Source: Amycolatopsis sp. A133 (GTDB lineage Bacteria; Actinomycetota; Actinomycetes; Mycobacteriales; Pseudonocardiaceae). From it: DNA of 64,000 bases. This document shows positions 8,417 through 16,580 of the stretch, one piece after another. The notes under the pieces were generated by a model. The model was not told the origin of the DNA and made no database searches. It saw nothing but the letters and a program-made list of their open reading frames with translations. The position numbers and the translations under genes were made by a program. Numbering within the stretch: the stretch's first letter is position 1; the number at the start of each line of letters is the position of its first letter. The stretch covers positions 186,001 through 250,000 of the forward strand of contig NZ_JAVHJU010000009.1 of assembly GCF_031082405.1 (NCBI RefSeq). Reading direction: 5' to 3'.

Positions 8417-9862
8417 ATGACCCAGACCGAAATGCAGCAACCGGAGCTCGGCGAAGTACCCGCAACACGCCGTTCCCTCCTCGACAAGGTGTTCGAGCTG
8501 AGGGCGAGGCAGAGCACCATCGGCCGTGAAGTCCGCGGCGGCGTGACCACGTTCGTCGCGATGGCCTACATCGTGCTGCTCAACCCGCTCATCCTCGGTG
8601 CGTCGGCCGACATCACCGGCGCCCGGCTCTCGGCCGCCCAGGTGACCACGGCGACCGCGCTGGCCGCCGCCGTGATGACCGTCCTGATGGGACTCGTCGG
8701 CAACGCACCCCTCGCGCTGGCCGCCGGCCTCGGCATCAACGGCATCGTCGCCTTCCAGATGGCCCCGGAGATGACCTGGGCACAGGCCTTCGGGCTGGTT
8801 GTGCTCGAAGGCCTGTGCATCGTGCTGATGGCCGTCAGCGGCGTCCGCGAGCGGATCATGAACGCCATCCCGCGGCCGCTCAAGACCGCGATCACCGTCG
8901 GGATCGGGCTCTACATCGCGCTCGTCGGCCTGGTCAGCGCCGGGTTCGTGACTCGCGTCCCGGACGCGGCGGCCAGCCCGGTGCCGGTCCGGCTCGGCGC
9001 GGACGGCCACCTCGCCGGCTGGCCGATCGTCGTGTTCTGCGTCGGGCTGCTCCTGATGATCGTGCTGGTCGCGCGCAAGGTCCCGGGCGCGGTGCTGATC
9101 AGCATCGGCGTCGCGACGGTCCTGGCGGTCGTGCTCCACGACGGCTTCGGTGTCGGCGGCTGGGGCCGCACCGACCCGGCCCTGCCCGACCACGTCGTCG
9201 CCGCACCCGACTTCGGGCTCTTCGGCCACATCGATCTCTTCGGCGGCTTCGCCTCGGCGGGTGCCCTGGCCGCCACGGTCTTCCTGTTCACGCTGGTGCT
9301 GTCCGGGTTCTTCGACGCCATGGGTACGATCACCAGCGTCTCCGACGAAGCCGGCCTGTCTAAGGACGGCAAAGTCCCGCGGATGGGCCGGATCCTGCTG
9401 GTCGACGGCGCGGGCGCGATCGCGGGCGGCGTCACCGGCTCGTCGCCGAACACGGTTTTCCTGGAATCCGCGGCCGGCGTCGGCGAGGGGGCGCGGACGG
9501 GGCTCGCGAGCGTCGTCACCGGGCTGCTGTTCGCCGGGACGCTGCTGTTCACGCCGCTGGCGGGGGTCGTCCCGGCCCAGGCCGCGGCGCCGGCGCTGGT
9601 GGTCATCGGCGGCATGATGGTCGCGCAGTGCCGGAGCATCCCGTGGCACGACCCGGACTACACGATCCCGGTCTTCCTCACCGCGGCACTCATCCCGTTC
9701 ACCTACTCGATCACCAACGGCGTCGGTGCCGGCCTGATCGCGTTCGTGCTGATCAAGATCGGCCGCGGCAGGTGGCGGGAGGCCGGCTGGCTGCTGTCCC
9801 TGCTGGCGCTGGTGTTCGCGGTGTACTTCGCCATCGACGGTGTCGAAGCCCTCTTCCGGTAA
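8417..9862 (+). CDS. NCS2-family purine permease (AzgA/PbuG-like)
   Basis: This 481-residue polytopic membrane protein probably imports guanine/hypoxanthine or a related purine by proton symport. It shows the AzgA/PbuG subgroup features: an N-terminal TTFVAMAYIVLLNP helix, the long GLGINGIVAFQMAP segment and SGFFDAMGTITSVSDEAGL. About 12-14 hydrophobic segments are visible. It follows the deaminase by 50 bases and precedes the gamma-glutamylcyclotransferase-like gene by 9, so it is part of the purine operon. Exact substrate cannot be read from the sequence. Confidence 0.85.
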   Translation: MTQTEMQQPELGEVPATRRSLLDKVFELRARQSTIGREVRGGVTTFVAMAYIVLLNPLILGASADITGARLSAAQVTTATALAAAVMTVLMGLVGNAPLALAAGLGINGIVAFQMAPEMTWAQAFGLVVLEGLCIVLMAVSGVRERIMNAIPRPLKTAITVGIGLYIALVGLVSAGFVTRVPDAAASPVPVRLGADGHLAGWPIVVFCVGLLLMIVLVARKVPGAVLISIGVATVLAVVLHDGFGVGGWGRTDPALPDHVVAAPDFGLFGHIDLFGGFASAGALAATVFLFTLVLSGFFDAMGTITSVSDEAGLSKDGKVPRMGRILLVDGAGAIAGGVTGSSPNTVFLESAAGVGEGARTGLASVVTGLLFAGTLLFTPLAGVVPAQAAAPALVVIGGMMVAQCRSIPWHDPDYTIPVFLTAALIPFTYSITNGVGAGLIAFVLIKIGRGRWREAGWLLSLLALVFAVYFAIDGVEALFR

Positions 9863-9871
9863 GGAGTTCCC

Positions 9872-10249
9872 GTGCCCCTGATGTTCTTCAACGGCGGCGC
9901 CATGCGCGGCGAGCCACTGCACCACCTCCTCGACGGATCGCCGTTCGTGGCGGTCGCGGACACCGCGCCGAAGTACCGGTTCTACGCCGTCGGCGACCAG
10001 TGCCCGGCGCTGTACCCGGTGTCGCACGGCGGCGCGGCGGTCGCCGGCGAGGTCTACGACGTCTCCCTGGACGCCCTGCGGGACCGGGTGCTGCCGGCCG
10101 AGCCCCACGAGCTGGAACTCGGTGTCGTGGAGCTGAGCGACGGCAGCTCGGCGTTCGCGATGCTGCTGCGGCGGCCGTACACCTCGCACGTCGCCCTGCG
10201 CGACATCACCGAGATCGGCGACTGGCGGGCCTTCAAGGCGAGCGCGTGA
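9872..10249 (+). CDS. Gamma-glutamylcyclotransferase-fold protein, allophanate hydrolase C-domain-like
   Basis: This 125-residue single-domain protein resembles the C-terminal domain of allophanate hydrolase (AtzF). It has FNGGAMRGEPLH near the start, YPVSHGGAAVAGEVYDV in the middle and a PYTSHVALRDITEIGDW tail. The fold is that of gamma-glutamylcyclotransferases; the reaction here is unknown, and a role in ureide/allophanate nitrogen release is only suggested by context. GTG 9872 is set by AAGGAG (9861-9866) with a 5-base spacer. Its stop overlaps the glycerate kinase GTG. Confidence 0.65.
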   Translation: MPLMFFNGGAMRGEPLHHLLDGSPFVAVADTAPKYRFYAVGDQCPALYPVSHGGAAVAGEVYDVSLDALRDRVLPAEPHELELGVVELSDGSSAFAMLLRRPYTSHVALRDITEIGDWRAFKASA

Positions 10250-11340
10250 AGGTCCTGGTCGCGCCGGACAAGTTCAAGGGGTCGCTGACCGCGGGGGAGG
10301 TGGCGTCGGCGGTGGCTTCGGGCTTCGCCGACGTCCACCCCGCGGCCGTGGTGCGGACCCTCCCGGTGGCCGACGGCGGCGAGGGCACGGTCGACGCCGC
10401 CGTCGCCGCCGGGTACCGGCGCGTGCGGGTCCCGGCCCGCGGCCCGACCGGGGCACGGGTGACGGCGTCCTACGCGGTGCGCGGGGACACGGCGGTCGTC
10501 GAGCTGGCGGAGGCGTCCGGGCTGCACCGGCTGCCCGGCGGGCCGGAACCGCTCGCCGCGAGCAGCGCCGGGGCCGGCGACGTCGTCGCCGCCGCGGTGC
10601 GGGCGGGGTGCCGCCGGATCGTCCTCGGCGTCGGCGGCAGCGCCTGCACGGACGGCGGCACCGGACTGCTGACGGCACTGGGGGCCCGCATCCTGGACGA
10701 CGCCGGGCGCGAAGTCCCCCTCGGCGGTGCGGTCCTGACCCGGGTCGCCGCGCTGGACCTGTCCGGAATGGACTTGTCCGAAGTGGACTTCGAGGTGGCG
10801 AGCGACGTCGACAACCCGTTGTACGGCCCGGACGGCGCCGCCTTCGTCTACGGCCCGCAGAAGGGCGCGTCACCGGACGACGTCGAGGTGCTCGACGCCG
10901 GGTTGCGGAACTGGGCCTCGGTCGCCGGGCCGGAGTTCGCCGGGCGGCCGGGCGCCGGGGCGGCCGGGGGAGTGGGCTTCGCGGCGATGGCGGTGCTGGG
11001 CGCCCGGATGCGCCCGGGCATCGAGCTGCTGCTCGACCTGCTGGGGTTCGACGACGCTCTGGCCGGAGCCGAGCTGGTCGTCACCGGCGAGGGCTCCCTC
11101 GACCGGCAGACGCTGTCCGGCAAGGCCCCGGCCGGGGTGGCGCGCGCCGCGGCCGCCAAGGGCGTCCGGTGCGTGGCCGTCTCGGGCCGCTGCCTGTTGT
11201 CCGCGGAGGAGCTGGCCGCGGCGGGTATCGCGGCCGCGTACGCCCTGACCGACCTGGAGCCGGACCCGGCCCGCTGCATGGGGGAAGCGGCGCCCCTGCT
11301 TCGCCGCCTCGCCCACCGCGTGGCCGTGGACCACCTTTGA
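10246..11340 (+). CDS. glxK: Glycerate 2-kinase
   Basis: This 364-residue member of the GarK/GlxK family phosphorylates the D-glycerate made by GlxR, so that glyoxylate carbon enters glycolysis as 2-phosphoglycerate. It opens KVLVAPDKFKGSLTAGEVA, the family hallmark. It continues with PVADGGEGTVDA, the glycine-rich GVGGSACTDGGTGLL and the C-terminal VVTGEGSLDRQTLSGKAP. Length is close to the usual 380. It starts at GTG 10246, overlapping the previous stop (GTGA). It closes the purine-to-glycerate gene set. Confidence 0.9.
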   Translation: MKVLVAPDKFKGSLTAGEVASAVASGFADVHPAAVVRTLPVADGGEGTVDAAVAAGYRRVRVPARGPTGARVTASYAVRGDTAVVELAEASGLHRLPGGPEPLAASSAGAGDVVAAAVRAGCRRIVLGVGGSACTDGGTGLLTALGARILDDAGREVPLGGAVLTRVAALDLSGMDLSEVDFEVASDVDNPLYGPDGAAFVYGPQKGASPDDVEVLDAGLRNWASVAGPEFAGRPGAGAAGGVGFAAMAVLGARMRPGIELLLDLLGFDDALAGAELVVTGEGSLDRQTLSGKAPAGVARAAAAKGVRCVAVSGRCLLSAEELAAAGIAAAYALTDLEPDPARCMGEAAPLLRRLAHRVAVDHL

Positions 11341-11410
11341 CCTGCTTTTTGCTGTCCAGGTATCACTGATCCCGAACGGGTGCTACCGAAGTGTTGTTAT
11401 CATCGGAACC

Positions 11411-12106
11411 ATGGCAACGAAGACGGCAACGGACACCCGGGAGCGAATCCTCGAGGCGGCGGCCGCGCTGCTCGCAGCGGAGGGCCGCGACGGCCTCTCG
11501 ACGCGCGCGGTCAGCGCGGCGGCGGGCGTCCAGCCACCGGCGTTGTACCGGCTCTTCGGCGACAAGGACGGCCTGCTCGACGCGGTGGCGGCGTACGGCT
11601 TCGACGAGTACCTGTCGAGCAAGCGCGCAATGGGCTCGACCGCCGACCCGGTCGAAGACCTCCGACGCGGCTGGGACCTCCACGTCGAGTTCGGGCTGTC
11701 CCGCCCGGAGTTCTACGTGCTCATGTACGGCGACGCGCGCCCCGGCCGCACTTCGCCGGCCGCCCGCGAAGCCGAGGCGATGCTGCGAAGCATCGTCGAG
11801 CGCGTCGCAGCGGCAGGCCGGCTCCGGGTGAGCGTGGAGCGCGCGGCCCGCCTGACCCACGCGGCCGGAATGGGCGTCGTGCTGACCCAGATCGCCACAC
11901 CGGAGGAGCAGCGCGACCCGGAGCTGTCGGCAACGGCCCGCGAGACGGTGCTGGCCCGCATCCTCACCGGAGCCACCGAGCCGCCGGGATCGGACCTGCC
12001 CGAGCGAGCAATCGCCCTGCGAGCCGGACTCGACGGCGCAACGGTCCTGACCGAAGCCGAGCGCATCCTTTTGGCGGAGTGGCTGGACCGCATCGCGGAC
12101 GCGTAA
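11411..12106 (+). CDS. TetR/AcrR-family transcriptional regulator
   Basis: This is a 231-residue TetR-type repressor. The N-terminal helix-turn-helix runs roughly from residue 10 to 55 (RILEAAAALLAAEGRDGLS, then PPALYRLFGDKDGLLDAVA). The C-terminal ligand domain is alpha-helical without a recognised signature. The ATG at 11411 lies 70 bases after glxK, in an AT-richer gap that could carry its own promoter. Its target is not evident. The downstream glucoamylase-like gene, with a palindrome in its upstream region, is one candidate. Confidence 0.85.
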   Translation: MATKTATDTRERILEAAAALLAAEGRDGLSTRAVSAAAGVQPPALYRLFGDKDGLLDAVAAYGFDEYLSSKRAMGSTADPVEDLRRGWDLHVEFGLSRPEFYVLMYGDARPGRTSPAAREAEAMLRSIVERVAAAGRLRVSVERAARLTHAAGMGVVLTQIATPEEQRDPELSATARETVLARILTGATEPPGSDLPERAIALRAGLDGATVLTEAERILLAEWLDRIADA

Positions 12107-12173
12107 GCGACCGCCCCAAGCCGCGACCCGCAGCGGAAAGCCCGGCACCCAGACCCCTCCCCGCAACCCCGAT

Positions 12174-12202
12174 CCGAAGCCGTAGTCACAATCGGGCTTC
12201 GG
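12174..12202 (+). terminator. Weak hairpin after the TetR gene
   Basis: The 8-bp arms CCGAAGCC (12174-12181) and GGCTTCGG (12195-12202) enclose a 13-base loop, with no T-tract. The site is 67 bases after the TetR stop. Confidence 0.4.
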
Positions 12203-12273
12203 GGTGGCGGAGCAACAGCGAACTAAACCGGTAAAGACCGATCGGACATTGCTTGTCACCGTCCAACGGCCCA

Positions 12274-12296
12274 ATATGTTGCGGCCCACAACATAT
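12274..12296 (+). promoter_or_regulatory. Candidate operator: ATATGTTG-N7-CAACATAT
   Basis: A perfect 8-bp inverted repeat with a 7-base centre is unusually AT-rich for this genome. It sits 27 bases before the ATG of the secreted glucoamylase-like gene. That places it over or just downstream of the expected promoter, which fits a repressor site. The binding protein is unknown. Confidence 0.55.
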
Positions 12297-12322
12297 CCGC
12301 GACAACGCCGTCGGAGGGTCCC

Positions 12323-14548
12323 ATGATCAGGTGGAAAGCCGTCCTGACCTGCACCGCAGCGGGAGTCCTGCTCGCCGGAGCCCTGCCCGGCACGGCACGG
12401 GCCAGCGGGACCGCGACCGACTGCTGCGGCAGCGGCGCCTCATGGACAACCGGCAACAAGTCCGCGCTCGGCACTTCGACCACCCCCGGCAGCCCCCTCT
12501 GGTTCACCGTCGCCGACGGCATCACCACCGAGGTGTTCTACCCGCGGGCCGACGTACCGAACATGCAGGACATGCAGTTCCTCGTCACCGACGGCTCGAG
12601 CTTCGTGGACCTGGAACGCGACGCCACGAACCACGTCGTGTCGATGCCCGACGAGAAGGCCCTGCAGTACACCGTCACCAACACGGCCAAGAGCGGAAAG
12701 TACCGGATCACCACGAGCTACGTCACCGACCCGGCCCGCGCGACGCTCGTCACGAACACCCGGTTCCAGTCGCTCGACGGCGGCAGCTACCGGCTCTACC
12801 TCCTGGCCAACCCCTCGATGGCCGGCGGCGGGGCGAACGACAACGCCTGGTGGGACTCCACCGGCGCCCTCCTGGCGAGCGGGACCGAGACGCTGTTCGG
12901 CGCGACGGCCACCACGGTCGTCTCCGCACTGCGCGTCTCGACCGGCTTCACCGCCCACGACAACGGCTACAGCGGCGCGGCCAGCGACTGCCTGGTCGAC
13001 CTGCGCGCCGACAAGACGCTGAACAACCAGTTCGACAACGTCTCGGGCAACGGCAACGTCGTCCAATGTGGACAGATTCCGGTCGGCCCGGACACGACGT
13101 TCACCGTCGCGCTCGGTTACGGCGGCACCGCGGCCGCGGCGTCCTCGGCGGCGAGTGCGTCGCTGAGCAGCGGGTTCACGGCCGTGTCGGCGTCCTACCG
13201 CAGCGGGTGGAACTCCGCTGTGAACGGCCTCAAGCCCGCGCCGGCCAGCGTTTCCGGGGATACGCAACGGCGGCGCGCCTACTACGTGGCGGCGATGGCG
13301 CTGAAGGCCGCCGAGGACAAGCAGCACCCGGGCGCGAGCGTCGCGGGCCTGGCCACACCGTGGGGCAACTTCGCAGGCGGCGACCACCTCAACGACGGCT
13401 ACCACCGCGTCTGGGGCCGCGACCTCTACCAGCAGGCGACCGGCCTCCTGGCCGCCGGCGACACCGCGCAGGCCAAGCGGATGGCCCAGTTCCTCTGGAA
13501 CTCGCAGTGGATCGGCAGCCCCACCGCCGGCGACGGCACGACGTACCCGGCCGGGTCGTTCCCGCGCTACAGCCCGGTGTCCGGTGTCGCGGGCGCGAGC
13601 GCCCAGCAGCTCGGCTGCTGCGAACAGCTCGACCAGGACGCCGACGCGATCCTGCTGGCCTGGCAGACCGGCCTCACCGACGCTTCGACGTACGCCAAGG
13701 TCAAGACGACGGCGAACCACATCGTCTCGACCGGCCCGGACACCACCGAGCGGTGGGAGGAGCAGTACGGCAAGTCGCCGTCCTCGGTCGCCGCGGAGAT
13801 CGCCGGGCTGATCGCGGCGGGCGCCCTCGCGCGGGCCAACGGCGACACGGCGAGCGCGTCGGCGTGGGAGTCCACCGCGGACTCGTGGCGCAACTCCCTG
13901 GCCGGCTGGACCGTGACGACCTCCGGCTACTGGGGCGGCCACACCTACTACGAGCGCCTCGACCGGGCCGGCAACCCGAACGACGGCGCGACGATCTGCT
14001 TCGACGAAGGCTGCTTCTACGAACACGACGTCACCGACTTCGGGTTCCTCGACCTGGTGCGGCTCGGCATCCGCCCGGCCGGGGACGCGACGATCGCGAA
14101 CTCGGTGGCGCCGACGGCCGCGGCGTCGGACGGCAACTCGGCGATGCAGGTGACGCTGCCGAACGGCGACGTCTACTTCCACCGCTACCCGCACGACAAC
14201 TACGGCGAGAGCACCGCGAACTGCAGCGGCTGGCCGGCCGGAAGCAGCCAGCGGTTCGGGCGGCTGTGGCCGGTGCTGTCGGGGGAGCGCGGCCAGTACG
14301 AGCTCGCCAACGGCCGCTCGGCGGCGGTGTACCTGAAGTCCATGGCGGACTCGGCCAACGACGGCTACTTCGTGCCCGAGCAGGTCTGGGATCGCGCGGA
14401 CGTCGGCTGCTTCGGGCTGGGCCGCCCGACCGGCAGCGCGGGCCCGCTGATGTGGGCCGAAGGCCAGTACCTGCGGCTGGCGCAGAGCATGGACGCCGGC
14501 CACAACCTCGACACCCCGTCGATCGTCAAGGCGCGGTACGGCACCTGA
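12323..14548 (+). CDS. Secreted GH15 glucoamylase-like glycoside hydrolase
   Basis: This 741-residue exported enzyme probably releases glucose from alpha-glucans or dextrin ends. Residues 1-27 form a signal peptide ending ARASG. Next comes a beta-rich bacterial-glucoamylase N-domain (to about residue 290), then the GH15 (alpha/alpha)6 barrel. Barrel hallmarks are YHRVWGRDLYQ, QLDQDADAIL, the acid-bearing ERWEEQYG (Glu479/Glu480) and VPEQVWD with the probable catalytic base Glu686. The start is supported by GGAGGG (12312-12317), 5 bases upstream. The product could act on glucan or trehalose-like substrates; the exact linkage is not readable. Confidence 0.85.
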   Translation: MIRWKAVLTCTAAGVLLAGALPGTARASGTATDCCGSGASWTTGNKSALGTSTTPGSPLWFTVADGITTEVFYPRADVPNMQDMQFLVTDGSSFVDLERDATNHVVSMPDEKALQYTVTNTAKSGKYRITTSYVTDPARATLVTNTRFQSLDGGSYRLYLLANPSMAGGGANDNAWWDSTGALLASGTETLFGATATTVVSALRVSTGFTAHDNGYSGAASDCLVDLRADKTLNNQFDNVSGNGNVVQCGQIPVGPDTTFTVALGYGGTAAAASSAASASLSSGFTAVSASYRSGWNSAVNGLKPAPASVSGDTQRRRAYYVAAMALKAAEDKQHPGASVAGLATPWGNFAGGDHLNDGYHRVWGRDLYQQATGLLAAGDTAQAKRMAQFLWNSQWIGSPTAGDGTTYPAGSFPRYSPVSGVAGASAQQLGCCEQLDQDADAILLAWQTGLTDASTYAKVKTTANHIVSTGPDTTERWEEQYGKSPSSVAAEIAGLIAAGALARANGDTASASAWESTADSWRNSLAGWTVTTSGYWGGHTYYERLDRAGNPNDGATICFDEGCFYEHDVTDFGFLDLVRLGIRPAGDATIANSVAPTAAASDGNSAMQVTLPNGDVYFHRYPHDNYGESTANCSGWPAGSSQRFGRLWPVLSGERGQYELANGRSAAVYLKSMADSANDGYFVPEQVWDRADVGCFGLGRPTGSAGPLMWAEGQYLRLAQSMDAGHNLDTPSIVKARYGT

Positions 14549-14561
14549 CCCACAGGCATAC

Positions 14562-14624
14562 CCACCCCTCGGGGGACGGATCCGGAGCTTTCACGTGAAA
14601 GCTCGGGCCCGGCTCGAGGGGTGG
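14562..14624. terminator. Nested cruciform terminator with CTTTCACGTGAAAG palindrome
   Basis: The 10-bp arms CCACCCCTCG (14562-14571) and CGAGGGGTGG (14615-14624) enclose a perfect 20-bp palindrome, GAGCTTTCACGTGAAAGCTC (14585-14604). It lies between the convergent glucoamylase and NAD-kinase-like genes, so it may terminate both. The core palindrome recurs twice inside the second lipid synthase gene. Confidence 0.7.
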
Positions 14625-14636
14625 CGGGCGGGTGCG

Positions 14637-15506
14637 TCACCGCACCAGCCGGACGGTCTTCGCCGCGGGGGCGAAGGTTGCCGTCTGGCCGCGGGTGAGG
14701 GCGACCGTGTCGGCTTCAAGGCCGTCGCCGAACGCGACCAGGCGGTCGGATTCGACCTCGACGGTCAGGGGTGCCCTGGTCAGTTCCCCTTCGGTGCACG
14801 TGGTCCCGGTCGTCGGCGACGGCCACGCCTCCCGCACGAACCAGACCAGCCGGGCCTCGCCCGGCGCCGGCAGGGGCAGGCCGCTGTGGCGTTCCCGCCA
14901 CACCGAGCCGCACCAGCCGGTGGCCCCGGTGCCCGTCCCGACCAGGATTCCCGACGACGCCTGGCGTTCCGCCCGCCCGCCACCGACCCCCAGCCGGTAG
15001 CGGGCGGTCTGGTGCCCGGCGTGCCCGAGGTAGATCTCGTTGAGCGCGAGCAGCCGCTGGCCGTCGTCCGCGACGAGCTCGGCCATCGTCCGGTGCTCGA
15101 CGTCGCCGGTGGACCGGATGAGGTCCGCGACGGCTTCGACCGGGTGCTTGACCAGGACGCCGGGCTCGCCGGGCGCGATCCCGATGACGGGCTGGCCGTC
15201 GAGGTACTTGGCCACGTTGGCGATCAGGCCGTCCTGCCCGACCACGACGACGACGTCCTCCGGGGTGAAGAGGAACCGGTCGAGGTCCGCGCGTTCGACC
15301 TCGCCGCGGCGCCAGTCGAGCGGGATGGCGGCACTGGCCGCGGCGAGCGCGGCGCGCACGGCCGCGTCCGCCGCGGTCACCTCGGCGAGGTCGCGGCCGC
15401 GGGTGCGCAGGAAGAACTCCGCCTGGCCGCGGGTGCCGTGGCGGGCGAGGAGTTCGGCCAGCTCGGTGCGGCGGTGCACGAGCACGACCCGCGGGGCGAG
15501 GCTCAC
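14637..15506 (-). CDS. NAD-kinase-fold protein
   Basis: This 289-residue protein has the ATP-NAD kinase/diacylglycerol kinase fold. The nucleotide loop reads VVGQDGLIANVAKYL, where canonical NadK has GGDG. Later come LALNEIYLG and SSGILVGTGTGATGWCGS, equivalent to the NE and GxxxxTPTGSTAY motifs. Because two signature positions deviate, kinase activity toward NAD is uncertain. It overlaps the upstream SPFH gene by 4 bases and shares its promoter, which carries two operators next to an NrtR regulator. That location suggests a link to NAD or ADP-ribose metabolism. Confidence 0.65.
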   Translation of the reverse strand: MSLAPRVVLVHRRTELAELLARHGTRGQAEFFLRTRGRDLAEVTAADAAVRAALAAASAAIPLDWRRGEVERADLDRFLFTPEDVVVVVGQDGLIANVAKYLDGQPVIGIAPGEPGVLVKHPVEAVADLIRSTGDVEHRTMAELVADDGQRLLALNEIYLGHAGHQTARYRLGVGGGRAERQASSGILVGTGTGATGWCGSVWRERHSGLPLPAPGEARLVWFVREAWPSPTTGTTCTEGELTRAPLTVEVESDRLVAFGDGLEADTVALTRGQTATFAPAAKTVRLVR

Positions 15507-16504
15507 GACCGCACGCCGAGCTTCGTCAGCAGCGGCGTCAGCAGGTCCGGCGTGAGCACCAGGCTGTCGATCCGCGGCAGGTTCCCCGCCAGTTCCTTCA
15601 GCGCCAGCCCGGCGAGCACGCCCTCGGGCAGGTCGCGGTACGCCGCCAGCCGGGCCGCCTCGCCCGCGGCTTCCGCTTCGCCGAGCGCCCGCTTCCCGTC
15701 GGCCTTCACCTGCGTCAGCCGTTCCTCGCGCGAGGCCTGCGCCTCCGTCTCGATCCGGTTCGCCGCCGCGGCTTCCTCGGCCTGCCGCCGGGCGTTCGCG
15801 CCGCGCTGGGCCAGCAGCTGCTCCTCGCGGCGGGCCAGCTCGATCTGGTTCTGCAGCTCGTTTTCGCCGATCGCGCGTTCGCGTTCGACCGCCAGCGCGC
15901 GCCGCTCGAAGGTCGCACGATCGGCCTCCTGCTGCACCTTTTCCCGCGCGGTCGTCTGGAGCGCCTTCTCGACCTCCGGCTGGGCCCGGATCGCGACGAC
16001 GCGGACGTCGATCACCGCCGACCCGGTCTGCGCGAGCCGCGTGTCCTGTTCGGCCAGTCCCGCCCGGATGCGGTCGCGGACCGCGCGGACGCCGTCGACG
16101 AGCGCGGTGGCGAGGGGAGTGCGGGTCAGCACCTCGACCGCGTACTGCTGGACGTTTTCGGTGAGCAGCCCGCTGATCTGGGCCAGGGGGTCGCTTCTCC
16201 AGCGGCCGGTGTCCGGGTCGATGGAGAAGTCGATGCGCTGCGCGGCCAGTGCCGGATCTTCGATCCGGAAGGTCAGCGCGAGCTGCACGGTGACGTCCTG
16301 GAAGTCGGCCGTGCGGGCGTGGAACAGCAGCGGCAGCTCGCGGTCGTCGACCGGGACCTCCGAGACCACCGCCGTCAGCGGCCGGTACCAGAACGACAGC
16401 CCGACGCCGTCGTGCGCGAGCTTGCCGCGGCGGTAGTGGCGGATGTGCACGGTCGGGGCGCCGCGCAGGTGCCGGAACCCGAACCGGCGGTTGATGTCGG
16501 CCAT
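15503..16504 (-). CDS. SPFH/Band 7 domain protein
   Basis: This 333-residue protein has an SPFH domain (residues about 20-190, including TVQLALTFRIEDPALAAQRIDF). A long charged coiled coil follows (about 190-290, rich in EER/AEEAAA repeats), then a short C-terminal hydrophobic region. No N-terminal transmembrane helix is seen, so it is probably a peripheral or cytoplasmic scaffold. The family organises membrane microdomains or oligomeric rings. It is first in a two-gene operon with the NAD-kinase-fold gene and is divergent from the NrtR-type gene. The partner is unknown. Confidence 0.75.
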   Translation of the reverse strand: MADINRRFGFRHLRGAPTVHIRHYRRGKLAHDGVGLSFWYRPLTAVVSEVPVDDRELPLLFHARTADFQDVTVQLALTFRIEDPALAAQRIDFSIDPDTGRWRSDPLAQISGLLTENVQQYAVEVLTRTPLATALVDGVRAVRDRIRAGLAEQDTRLAQTGSAVIDVRVVAIRAQPEVEKALQTTAREKVQQEADRATFERRALAVERERAIGENELQNQIELARREEQLLAQRGANARRQAEEAAAANRIETEAQASREERLTQVKADGKRALGEAEAAGEAARLAAYRDLPEGVLAGLALKELAGNLPRIDSLVLTPDLLTPLLTKLGVRS

Positions 16505-16515
16505 GGAGCCTCCCT

Positions 16516-16570
16516 TAATCGTCGTGATGACGATATGGGTCGGACTGGCTAATCGTCAAGCTGACGATTA
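16516..16570. promoter_or_regulatory. Twin palindromic operators of the NrtR-type regulator
   Basis: Site A is 16550-16570, a perfect TAATCGTCA-N3-TGACGATTA. Site B is 16516-16535, a TAATCGTC...GACGATA variant. They fill the 76-bp gap between the divergent SPFH and NrtR genes, centres about 34 bp apart. This fits autoregulation plus control of the SPFH/NAD-kinase-like pair. Assignment to NrtR is inferred from adjacency. Confidence 0.75.
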
Positions 16571-16580
16571 AGGTGGTGGC

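Noticed and set aside
5535..8468. Minus-strand open frame of about 980 codons opposite the xanthine dehydrogenase genes
   Set aside because: Antisense of conserved molybdenum hydroxylase coding sequence; no motif or ribosome site.
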